A DNA stretch of 9,811 nucleotides from Xanthomonas translucens pv. translucens DSM 18974 (GTDB lineage: Bacteria > Pseudomonadota > Gammaproteobacteria > Xanthomonadales > Xanthomonadaceae). The notes beneath the pieces were generated by a model. That model did not search any database. It was not told the DNA's origin and saw only the letters and a list, made by a program, of their open reading frames with translations. Position numbers and translations under genes: made by a program. Positions 1 through 6,307 of the stretch are shown here, piece after piece. The stretch's first letter is position 1. Every line of letters starts with the position of its first letter. Location: NCBI RefSeq assembly GCF_000331775.1, contig NZ_CAPJ01000471.1, forward strand, positions 1 through 9,811. The letters are read 5' to 3'.

Positions 1-42
1 AAAAAAAGCGTCAAGCGCCGATGGCGGAACACCTTATCCGCC
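1..42 (-). terminator. Possible intrinsic terminator downstream of the DUF1820 gene
   Basis: Read on the minus strand, a 6-bp stem (GGCGGA at 42-37 side pairing with TCCGCC at 28-23, with an 8-base loop) lies just past the DUF1820 stop codon, and a run of seven T's (A's at 1-7 on the plus strand) follows 15 bases later. The T-run is separated from the stem, and only a weak 3-bp stem (GCG/CGC) lies directly beside it. This is therefore not a textbook terminator, and the window edge cuts off any longer T tract. Confidence 0.3.
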
Positions 43-64
43 CGCGATCGCGAGCTGTATCTGC

Positions 65-385
65 TCAGCGCGGCTTGCCCGGCATCGGGAACGGGGTGAT
101 CACCTTTTCGCCCGTGGCCGCGTCGCGAATCGCGGACTGGCCCTTCTTCTCCACTTCTTCGATGCGTACGATGCTCTGCATCGGCAGGTGCAGCATCTTG
201 GTATCGCCGAATTCCTCGCGCAGGCGCTCTTCGGTGGGATCGACCACCAGGCCGTCGTGCAGGTCGAACACCAGCCCGCCGATCTCGCTGAAACCCCATA
301 GGTGGCTGCTGCCCACGTGCTGCGCGTACAGCTCGTACACCTTGCCGTGGTTGAGGAACGTCACTTTGTGAAGGGACTTGGCCAT
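65..385 (-). CDS. DUF1820 family protein
   Basis: A 106-residue soluble protein that I recognise as DUF1820, a small uncharacterised family common in gamma-Proteobacteria. The family pattern is visible: an N-terminal KVTFLNHGKVYELYA stretch (residues 7-21), LWGFSEI (29-35), VVDPTEERLREEF (47-59) and a C-terminal PMQSIVRIEEVEKKG block (68-82). There is no signal peptide or membrane segment, so it should be cytoplasmic. No biochemical function is known to me. It lies 30 bases downstream of the rhomboid gene on the same strand and could share its transcript. However, the upstream bases contain no Shine-Dalgarno sequence. Instead a TATACT box lies 6 bases before the ATG, which suggests a separate leaderless transcript. 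The length is full for the family. The family call is confident; the role is unknown. Confidence 0.9.
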   Translation of the reverse strand: MAKSLHKVTFLNHGKVYELYAQHVGSSHLWGFSEIGGLVFDLHDGLVVDPTEERLREEFGDTKMLHLPMQSIVRIEEVEKKGQSAIRDAATGEKVITPFPMPGKPR

Positions 386-391
386 GCGCGA

Positions 392-397
392 AGTATA
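392..397 (-). promoter_or_regulatory. Candidate -10 box for a leaderless DUF1820 transcript
   Basis: On the minus strand TATACT (5 of 6 bases match TATAAT) is followed by TCGCGC and then the ATG at 385-383. Transcription starting about 7 bases after the box would begin at or next to the A of the start codon. No purine-rich ribosome-binding site lies between the rhomboid stop and this ATG. The -35 region (about 415-421) is a poor match, so this is a candidate promoter only. Confidence 0.45.
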
Positions 398-415
398 GAG
401 CGCGGCGGCGCCGGC

Positions 416-1150
416 TCAGAAGCCCTTGCGTTTGCGCAGGCGCCGCGCGATCGCCGCGCGCACGTACAGCCCGTACCCCATGCCCAGGGTGAAGCCGGTC
501 AGGTGCGCGGACCAGGCGACCATGCCGAACGCCGGGCCGATGTAGGCGAACACCACCTGCAGCGCCGCCCAGGTGCCGATCAGCAGCGAGGCCGGCGCGC
601 GCACGAATTCCAGGAACAGTCCCAGCGGTAGCACCACGCCGAGCTTGGCGCGCGGGAACAGCGCCAGGTAGGTGCCGATCAGCGCCGAGACCGCGCCGCT
701 GGCGCCGATGATGACCCGGTCCGGGGTGCCGATCGCGAACACGGCGGCCAGGTTGGAGAGGGCGCCGCCGCCGAGGAACAGCAGCAGGAAGCGCCACGGC
801 CCGAGTACGCGCTCGGCAGGCAGTCCGAAGATCAGCAGGAACACCAGGTTGCCGAGCAGGTGCGACCAGTCCGCATGCAGGAATAGCGCGGTGAACAGGC
901 GCAGCACGCTGCCGTCCTGCACGGTGGCCAGCCAGTCGCGCGGGCTGGCGACGCCGGCCGAGAGCGCGCCCCAGTCCAGCCACAGCGTGGCGCGGGCCTG
1001 GTTGGGACGGCTGATCGACCACAGGAACGCCAGCCACATCGCCACGAACAGCAACGGTGTAGCCCAGCGCAGGGTGGTTCGGTCGCGGGAGGGGATGGAG
1101 ACGAACATGCCTGTACCGGGGAACGCGGCCTGTAACGATACCGGCTTCAT
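416..1150 (-). CDS. Rhomboid-family intramembrane serine protease
   Basis: A 244-residue polytopic inner-membrane protein. Rhomboids cut transmembrane substrates within the bilayer using a Ser-His dyad. Here the GxSG motif GASG has its nucleophile at Ser151 and the partner His216 lies in SAHLTGF. The conserved HADWSHLLGN stretch supplies His97 and Asn101, which in characterised rhomboids form the oxyanion site, with His92 before them. About six hydrophobic segments are visible (near 30-46, 85-110, 119-142, 146-165, 171-202 and 208-231), with a basic C-terminal tail ending RKRKGF. All catalytic residues are present, so it should be active; substrates are unknown. The start is uncertain: ATG at 1150 gives 244 aa, while an internal ATG at 1108 gives 230 aa beginning MFVSIPSRD. 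Neither has a good ribosome-binding site. The gene lies upstream of the DUF1820 gene and diverges from fadL. Confidence 0.9.
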   Translation of the reverse strand: MKPVSLQAAFPGTGMFVSIPSRDRTTLRWATPLLFVAMWLAFLWSISRPNQARATLWLDWGALSAGVASPRDWLATVQDGSVLRLFTALFLHADWSHLLGNLVFLLIFGLPAERVLGPWRFLLLFLGGGALSNLAAVFAIGTPDRVIIGASGAVSALIGTYLALFPRAKLGVVLPLGLFLEFVRAPASLLIGTWAALQVVFAYIGPAFGMVAWSAHLTGFTLGMGYGLYVRAAIARRLRKRKGF

Positions 1151-1201
1151 CCGGCTGAACGCACGCCTACTCCGTGCGAAACTGAACGGCCGTTATTGTT
1201 A

Positions 1202-1229
1202 TTGTTCGGTTAACGCAGCGGGGTATACT
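1202..1229 (+). promoter_or_regulatory. Sigma-70 type promoter of the fadL gene
   Basis: TTGTTC (1202-1207) and TATACT (1224-1229) are separated by 16 bases. Each is a good match to the bacterial -35 and -10 consensus, and they lie in a locally AT-richer stretch of an otherwise GC-rich spacer. The expected start of transcription is near 1235-1237, giving a leader of about 105 bases before the FadL ATG. The position between divergent genes supports the call. Confidence 0.6.
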
Positions 1230-1230
1230 G

Positions 1231-1246
1231 CATACGGCGTCGTATG
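1231..1246. promoter_or_regulatory. Inverted repeat at the fadL transcription start, possible operator
   Basis: CATACG (1231-1236) and CGTATG (1241-1246) form a perfect 6-bp inverted repeat around GCGT. It begins one base after the -10 box and covers the expected +1 site. A related GTAT...ATAC pair (1223-1226 and 1232-1235) overlaps it. This placement suits a repressor that blocks promoter clearance. The regulator is unknown, and a hairpin at the start of the mRNA is the alternative. Confidence 0.35.
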
Positions 1247-1340
1247 TCGGGAGGGGACTCCGGCGCGCATTTCCGGCTTGCTCAGCTGGGATGCGCAGAC
1301 GCGAACACAGACATTTTCGTCTTCCGGAGAGTAACAAACC

Positions 1341-2678
1341 ATGCAAAACGCAACCCAGTTCATCCGTTTCACCGCCCTGGCCGTCGGCATCGTCGGCGCC
1401 CTGACCATCGGTCAGGCGCATGGCGCCGCGTTCCAGCTGAAGGAAAACAGCGCCAAGGGCCTGGGCCGTGCCTTCGCCGGTTCCGGCAGCGCGCCCGGCG
1501 ACGCCTCGATCATCGCCAACAACCCGGCGGGCATGCGCCAGCTCGACGGCAAGGTGTTCCAGGCCGACGTCAGCGCGATCCAGTTCGCCGCCAAGTACCA
1601 GGGCACCGGCACCTACGCCACCGGCGCGCCGATCTCCGGTGGCAAGGGCGGCGACGCGGGCACGATCGCGCCGGTCCCGGCGGTGTACTTCCACCTGCCG
1701 TTCGGCGAGAACAACAACATGCACCTCGGCACCTCGCTGACCGTGCCGTACGGCTTCAAGACCGAATACGACCGCGACTGGGTCGGCCGCTACAACGGCG
1801 TCAAGACCGAGCTGCAGGCGATCGACTTCAACGTGGCGTTTTCCTACGACGTGAATCCGTACGTGTCGTTCGGCGCGTCGGTGTTCGCCGAGCGCCTGGA
1901 CATCGACCTGTCCAACGCGATCGACCTGGGCAGCGTCCTGGCCGCGCGCCGCGTGCCGGGCTTTGCGCCGGGCAGCGCCGATGGCTATTCGCGCATCAAG
2001 GGCAACAGCACCGATGTCGGCTACACCCTGGGCGGCTTGTTCAGCATCGACGAGAACACCCATATCGGCTTCAGCTACCGGTCGAAGGTCGAGCACAAGA
2101 TCACCGACGGCACCGCCGACTTCACCACCCCGGCCAACGCCGCCACCGTGCTGGCCGTCGCCGCGCCGGGCACCTTCGTCGACACCAAGGGCCGCGCCAC
2201 GGTCACGCTGCCGGCCACCGCGACCGCCAGCTTCACCCACACCATCAACGAGCAGTGGACGGTGATGGCCGACGTCAGCCGCACCGCCTGGAGCAAGTTC
2301 GACCAGGTGACGGTGGACTTCGCGAACAACCAGCCGAACAGCGTGCTGAACTTCGCCTACAACGACACCACCTTCGTCTCGGTCGGTGCCGACTACCGCA
2401 TGAGCGACACGCTGACCCTGCGCGGCGGCCTGGCCTACGACGAAACCCCGACCAGCAACGAGCACCGCGACGTGCGCGTGCCCGACGCGAGCCGCAAGTG
2501 GGTCTCGCTGGGTCTGAGCTGGCGTCCGTCCGAGCAGGCCGAGTACAGCTTCGGCTATACCCACCTGTTCACCAGCGATCCGAGCATCAATTCGACCACC
2601 GCGACCGGCAACACCCTGGTCGGCAGCTACGACGTCAGCGGCAACGTGCTGGCGGCGTCGGTCAACTACAAGTTCTGA
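1341..2678 (+). CDS. fadL: FadL/OmpP1/TodX-type outer-membrane transport channel
   Basis: A 445-residue outer-membrane beta-barrel of the FadL family, which moves long-chain fatty acids or other hydrophobic compounds across the outer membrane. A Sec signal peptide (residues 1-28, cleavage likely after AHG) precedes the N-terminal plug, AFQLKENSAKGLGRAFAG (30-47). The family's characteristic ASIIANNPAGM segment follows (55-65). The remainder alternates polar and aromatic residues as in barrel strands and ends in YKF, the terminal Phe expected for insertion by the BAM machinery. Length is typical. GGAGAG at 1326-1331 lies 9 bases before the ATG and fixes the start. A promoter lies upstream and a strong terminator downstream, so it is probably transcribed alone. 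The sequence does not show whether the substrate is fatty acid or an aromatic hydrocarbon; the symbol is given by family. Confidence 0.93.
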   Translation: MQNATQFIRFTALAVGIVGALTIGQAHGAAFQLKENSAKGLGRAFAGSGSAPGDASIIANNPAGMRQLDGKVFQADVSAIQFAAKYQGTGTYATGAPISGGKGGDAGTIAPVPAVYFHLPFGENNNMHLGTSLTVPYGFKTEYDRDWVGRYNGVKTELQAIDFNVAFSYDVNPYVSFGASVFAERLDIDLSNAIDLGSVLAARRVPGFAPGSADGYSRIKGNSTDVGYTLGGLFSIDENTHIGFSYRSKVEHKITDGTADFTTPANAATVLAVAAPGTFVDTKGRATVTLPATATASFTHTINEQWTVMADVSRTAWSKFDQVTVDFANNQPNSVLNFAYNDTTFVSVGADYRMSDTLTLRGGLAYDETPTSNEHRDVRVPDASRKWVSLGLSWRPSEQAEYSFGYTHLFTSDPSINSTTATGNTLVGSYDVSGNVLAASVNYKF

Positions 2679-2723
2679 TCGAGCGCGTGCGCGACAGTCG
2701 CGCGGCGCAGGCCGCGCGCCACG

Positions 2724-2750
2724 AAAGCCCCGCTTCGGCGGGGCTTTTTT
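2724..2750 (+). terminator. Rho-independent terminator after fadL
   Basis: GCCCCGC (2727-2733) and GCGGGGC (2738-2744) form a perfect 7-bp GC stem around a TTCG tetraloop, followed directly by six T's (2745-2750). The three A's before the stem can extend the pairing. It lies 46 bases after the fadL stop codon and separates fadL from the downstream operon. Confidence 0.93.
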
Positions 2751-3265
2751 GTGCGCGTTTCCCTGTGGCCGGTGCGGCTCTGCGCATATCCTGGCGAATG
2801 CTTGACAGGCCTTGGACCCGCGCGTAGAAGGCTTGTGAAGCCGATGCGCAGATGACATCGGCATGCAGCCACGGCAGTGATGCCGTCGCCATTCGCCCTG
2901 CGGCCGTGGACTGGGAGAGGTTGGCAATGCACAACCGCGAATCGAACCCGTCGTCCTGCGCTGCCGTGCGTGTTCGCCAAGGCCTGCCAGCGTGACCGTT
3001 CGCCACAAACTGAGTGCCCTGCGCTCACGCGACAAGTGTGTCGCCGGCTACTCGCCGCCTCGACGCTAATCGTGCATCGCGGTCTGATCTGACCGACGCG
3101 TCGCGTCTGTTTCCCGTGTTTCGTTGCCCGTGCGCGCATCTCCTGCGCGCAGCGCCGCAGCGTGCGCGCCATGCAGTCGCCGTGCGTCCGGTCGGTACCA
3201 ACGACATCCGGGTTGCCGACATGCGTCGCGCCCGGTGCATGGCACTTTTGGCGAGGGGAAGCATC
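2751..3265. other. Long intergenic region, probable structured leader of the receptor operon
   Basis: About 515 bases with no convincing gene. The short open frames here lack family resemblance and ribosome-binding sites. The receptor frame stays open back to 3014, but those 84 extra residues are Arg/Ala-rich, come before the signal peptide and look non-coding. A promoter is visible at 2802-2830. Downstream of it are hairpins: 2840-2862 (7-bp stem), 2871-2886 (6-bp stem with a GTGA loop), 3029-3044 (6-bp stem) and 3131-3151 (8-bp stem), plus a 10-bp palindrome CGACGCGTCG at 3094-3103. No known riboswitch class was recognised. Hairpins arise easily by chance in GC-rich DNA. Confidence 0.5.
2802..2830 (+). 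promoter_or_regulatory. Sigma-70 type promoter upstream of the TonB receptor operon
   Basis: A perfect -35 consensus TTGACA (2802-2807) is followed after 17 bases by TAGAAG (2825-2830), a 4 of 6 match to the -10 consensus. It lies just past the fadL terminator and points toward the receptor gene. Transcription would start near 2837 and give a leader of about 430 bases, unless the promoter serves an undetected small RNA. No better promoter was seen nearer the receptor ATG. Confidence 0.5.
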
Positions 3266-6235
3266 ATGTGCAATGGCAAGCGTTCGAACGGCAAGATCCT
3301 GGTTGAGGCGATTCTGGCGGTACTGGGGGCGAGCGCCGCAGTGACGGCGGTGGCGGGGACGGTGACCGGCCAGGTCAGCGTGCAAGACAGCGGCAAACCT
3401 GCCGCGAACGCGCGGGTCGGCATCGCCGGAACCGCGTATGCGGCGGTGGCCGATGCCACCGGGCATTTCACGATCGCCGACGTGCCGGCGGGGCAGTACG
3501 CGCTGGAGTCGAGCTATCCGGGTTTCAGCGCGGCGCAGACCCGCTTCGAGGTCAGCGACACCGGCACCACCGCGCTCAACATCGCGCTGGACGAGGTCAA
3601 GCAGCTGAAGAACGTCACCGTCGTCGCCAATCGCTACGACGCAAGCAACCTCAAGATGAACGCGGCGAACACGGTGGACGTGCTGTCCGCCAACGATCTG
3701 CAGCACACCGCGGTGCACAACGTCGCCGAGGCGCTGGGGCTGATTTCGGGCATCAACATCACCACCACCGGTTCGGGCTATTTCGGCGGCGTGGATGGCG
3801 CGGCGCGCGGCGAGGGCATGTTCGCCTCGGTGCGCGGCTTGCCGTCGGAATACAACGTCAACCTGATCGACGGGGTCACCGTCGCGCAGGGCATGCCCTA
3901 CAGCCGCAGCGTCCAGCTCAGTCTGCTGCCGCCCTCGGGGCTTCAGACCATCGTGGTCAACAAGACCTCCACCGCCGACATGGACGGCGATGCGATCGGC
4001 GGCACCATCGATTTCCGTACGCCCACCGCGTTCGACTTCAAGCAGACCAGCAGCGGCAGCGTGACCGGCAGCGGCCGCCTGGAAAGCCGTGCGCGCGATT
4101 ACGGCGGCGGCGGCCTGGCCGGCGAGTTCCAGCACAAGTTCGGCGACCAACAGCAGTTCGGTTTCTACGCCAGCGCGTATTACGACTACCGCACCTCGAC
4201 CAATAGCGAAGTGGCCGCGGCGACCAGCGCGCTCAACGACCACTCGTGGGCGTTCCTGCACGCCGATGCCGACGGCGGCAACGCTGCCGGCTACGATCCG
4301 CAGCACAACCTGACCAGCACCGGCATGAACGTCGGCGTGGTCGCCGGCTGGGAACGCCGCTACGGCGGCAACGCCTCGTTCGACTGGCAGGTCGACGACA
4401 GCCTGTCGCTGTATGCGCGCGCCACCTACGCCTACGCCCGGACCGACCAGGGCACGACCTTCACCCAGTTGCTGCCGCAGAAGGTCAGCTATGTGCCGAG
4501 CGCGACCGCAGGGGTCTATACGCCCAACATCGGCCGCATCGCCTCGCGCTTCTGGTACGAGACCAATCCGGAGATCGCCGACCTGGCGACCTTGCAGATC
4601 GGCGCGCGCAAGACTTCCGGCGGCTGGACCTTCATGCCGAACCTGTTCTACAGCTTCGGCGACAACGACCGTCCCGACCACGTCGAGATCGACGGTCGCG
4701 AGGACAAGTTCTCGCAGACCAACTACGCCTACTCCGGCCGCTCGCTGGTGCGCTACGGCAGCGGCGCGTTCCCGTATCCGCAGCTGACCCCGGCGCTGCA
4801 GGCGCAGGTCAACGATATCCCCTCGCTGTACGCCAGCAGCTATGGCGAACTGACCAAGATCTATTCCGGGCAGAAGAAGGGCGGCGCCAAGTTCGACGTC
4901 CGCTACGACTTCGAGGACGGCGCGCTGTCGGCGCTGCAGTTCGGGGTGAAGTACAGCAAGAGCTCGCGCAGTTTCAGCAACCGCGACTGGTGGACCGGCG
5001 GCGTCGGCGACACCAGCACGCTCGGTGACCTGGGCATCTTCAACGGCACCTACAGCGCGATCTTCCCCGGCAAGTATCCCTGGGTCACGCCCAAGGTCAG
5101 CGAGAGCGCGGTCAGCAATGTCATCTACCGCCATCTGCGCGACGACGACCTGGACAGCTGCGGCAGTGCGTACTACGTCAACAACTGGAACTGCAACACG
5201 ATGCGCGGCACCGAGGCGGTCGCCGCGGCCTACGCGATGGCGACCTTCTCGCTGGGCAATCTGGAAATCGTGCCGGGCCTGCGTTTCGAGCACAGCAGCA
5301 TCCACAACACCTTCTGGGTGACGCCGTCCGATGCCGACGGTAACCAGACGGTCGGTTATTTCGACAGCAACCACACCGCCTACGACGAACCGTTGCCGAG
5401 CGTGTTCCTGACCTGGCGTCCCGACGCGCGCACCGCCTACCGCGCTTCGCTGTGGACCAGCTATACCCGGCCCGCGTTCGTGCAGTTGGGCGGCGGATCC
5501 AACATCAGCATCTCCAACAGCGTCCCCGCCGTCACCACGATCACCCAGGGCAACCCGGACCTGAAGCCGATCGAAGCGACCAACCTGGACCTGTCCGGCG
5601 AATGGGCGACCGAGCACGGCGGCTTCTTCTCGGTGGCCGGCTTCTACAAACGCCTGCGCCACTACATCTACGATGCCGGCTCCGGCCAGGCCAATCCCGG
5701 TAGCAGCGGCAGCGGCACGGTGTTCTATGCGATGCCGACCAACGGCGGCGACGGCCGCGTTTACGGCCTCGAACTGAGCGCGCGCCAGCGCTTCCAGGAC
5801 CTGCCGGAACCGCTGAATGGCCTGGGCGTGAGTTTCAACGCCACCCGCCAGCATGCGCGCGCCGACCTGGGCATGGACGGTTTCGAGAACGAGCACATGC
5901 AGTCGGCGCCCAATGCCATGGCCAACGTCGAGCTGTTCTACGAACGCGAGCGTTTCTCGGTGAACCTGAGCTACCACTTCAGCAGCTCGTACCTGCTCGG
6001 CTACGACTATCTGCACCAGACCGCGCCGTGGGACGACCTGTGGGCACGCCCGACCCGGCGCGTGGACCTGCACGCCGGGTACCACTTCGACAACGGCCTG
6101 AGTCTGGACCTGTCGATCTCCAACCTGACCAAGGAGTACAGCTACTGGGCGCACGTGGGCCGCAGCGATTTGGCGATCTCGGACATCGTCGATGCCGGCA
6201 CCACCACGTTGCTGACCGCCAAGTACACGTTCTAG
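3266..6235 (+). CDS. TonB-dependent outer-membrane receptor with N-terminal carboxypeptidase-regulatory-like domain
   Basis: A 989-residue active transporter that imports a ligand across the outer membrane with energy from TonB-ExbBD. In order: signal peptide (1-30, cleavage likely after AVA); a carboxypeptidase-regulatory-like beta-sandwich (about 32-109, with GHFTIADVPAGQY); a TonB-box-like NVTVVA (116-121); the plug (about 130-253) with VRGLP (189-193), IDG (201-203) and ADMDGDAIGG (237-246); then the 22-strand barrel to a terminal Phe. Cys632 and Cys643 are probably a disulfide in an external loop. It resembles the large Xanthomonas/Caulobacter receptor group, often linked to plant carbohydrate uptake rather than siderophores. 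GAGGGG (3253-3258), 7 bases before ATG 3266, supports this start over the open frame from 3014. No FecI/FecR-type regulator is adjacent. The GH35 gene begins 72 bases downstream, so the substrate may be a galactose-containing glycan (inference). Confidence 0.92.
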   Translation: MCNGKRSNGKILVEAILAVLGASAAVTAVAGTVTGQVSVQDSGKPAANARVGIAGTAYAAVADATGHFTIADVPAGQYALESSYPGFSAAQTRFEVSDTGTTALNIALDEVKQLKNVTVVANRYDASNLKMNAANTVDVLSANDLQHTAVHNVAEALGLISGINITTTGSGYFGGVDGAARGEGMFASVRGLPSEYNVNLIDGVTVAQGMPYSRSVQLSLLPPSGLQTIVVNKTSTADMDGDAIGGTIDFRTPTAFDFKQTSSGSVTGSGRLESRARDYGGGGLAGEFQHKFGDQQQFGFYASAYYDYRTSTNSEVAAATSALNDHSWAFLHADADGGNAAGYDPQHNLTSTGMNVGVVAGWERRYGGNASFDWQVDDSLSLYARATYAYARTDQGTTFTQLLPQKVSYVPSATAGVYTPNIGRIASRFWYETNPEIADLATLQIGARKTSGGWTFMPNLFYSFGDNDRPDHVEIDGREDKFSQTNYAYSGRSLVRYGSGAFPYPQLTPALQAQVNDIPSLYASSYGELTKIYSGQKKGGAKFDVRYDFEDGALSALQFGVKYSKSSRSFSNRDWWTGGVGDTSTLGDLGIFNGTYSAIFPGKYPWVTPKVSESAVSNVIYRHLRDDDLDSCGSAYYVNNWNCNTMRGTEAVAAAYAMATFSLGNLEIVPGLRFEHSSIHNTFWVTPSDADGNQTVGYFDSNHTAYDEPLPSVFLTWRPDARTAYRASLWTSYTRPAFVQLGGGSNISISNSVPAVTTITQGNPDLKPIEATNLDLSGEWATEHGGFFSVAGFYKRLRHYIYDAGSGQANPGSSGSGTVFYAMPTNGGDGRVYGLELSARQRFQDLPEPLNGLGVSFNATRQHARADLGMDGFENEHMQSAPNAMANVELFYERERFSVNLSYHFSSSYLLGYDYLHQTAPWDDLWARPTRRVDLHAGYHFDNGLSLDLSISNLTKEYSYWAHVGRSDLAISDIVDAGTTTLLTAKYTF

Positions 6236-6253
6236 CCAGCTCTCCGCAGGATC

Positions 6254-6279
6254 GGGGCGGTGCGCGCCTGCACCGCTCC
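6254..6279 (+). other. Intercistronic hairpin between receptor and GH35 gene
   Basis: The arms at 6254-6263 and 6270-6279 pair over 10 bp, with one G-U wobble, around a 6-base loop (GCGCCT). No T run follows, so it is unlikely to be an intrinsic terminator. It could stabilise the 3' end of the receptor message or lower expression of downstream genes, as intercistronic stem-loops do in other operons. Confidence 0.45.
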
Positions 6280-6307
6280 CTTGCGCGCGCCGCCTTCGGA
6301 GACCTCG

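Noticed and set aside
43..52. Palindrome CGCGATCGCG past the DUF1820 stop codon
   Set aside because: Such short GC palindromes are common in GC-rich genomes, and nothing around it suggests a function.
1244..2827. A 527-codon plus-strand frame overlapping all of fadL
   Set aside because: It is a shifted frame of fadL, rich in Arg/His/Gln/Pro. The fadL frame has a signal peptide, plug motif and ribosome-binding site.
1167..3035. A 622-codon minus-strand open frame across fadL and the following spacer
   Set aside because: It is low-complexity Arg/Gly/Val-rich translation antisense to fadL, and it runs through the terminator and promoter regions.
2877..3092. A 71-codon open frame in the intergenic region
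   Set aside because: It has no ribosome-binding site or recognisable domain, and its composition resembles untranslated GC-rich DNA. The region is better explained as a leader.
3014..3265. N-terminal extension of the receptor back to the ATG at 3014
   Set aside because: The extra 84 residues are Arg/Ala-rich and precede a normal signal peptide. The ATG at 3266 has a good ribosome-binding site.
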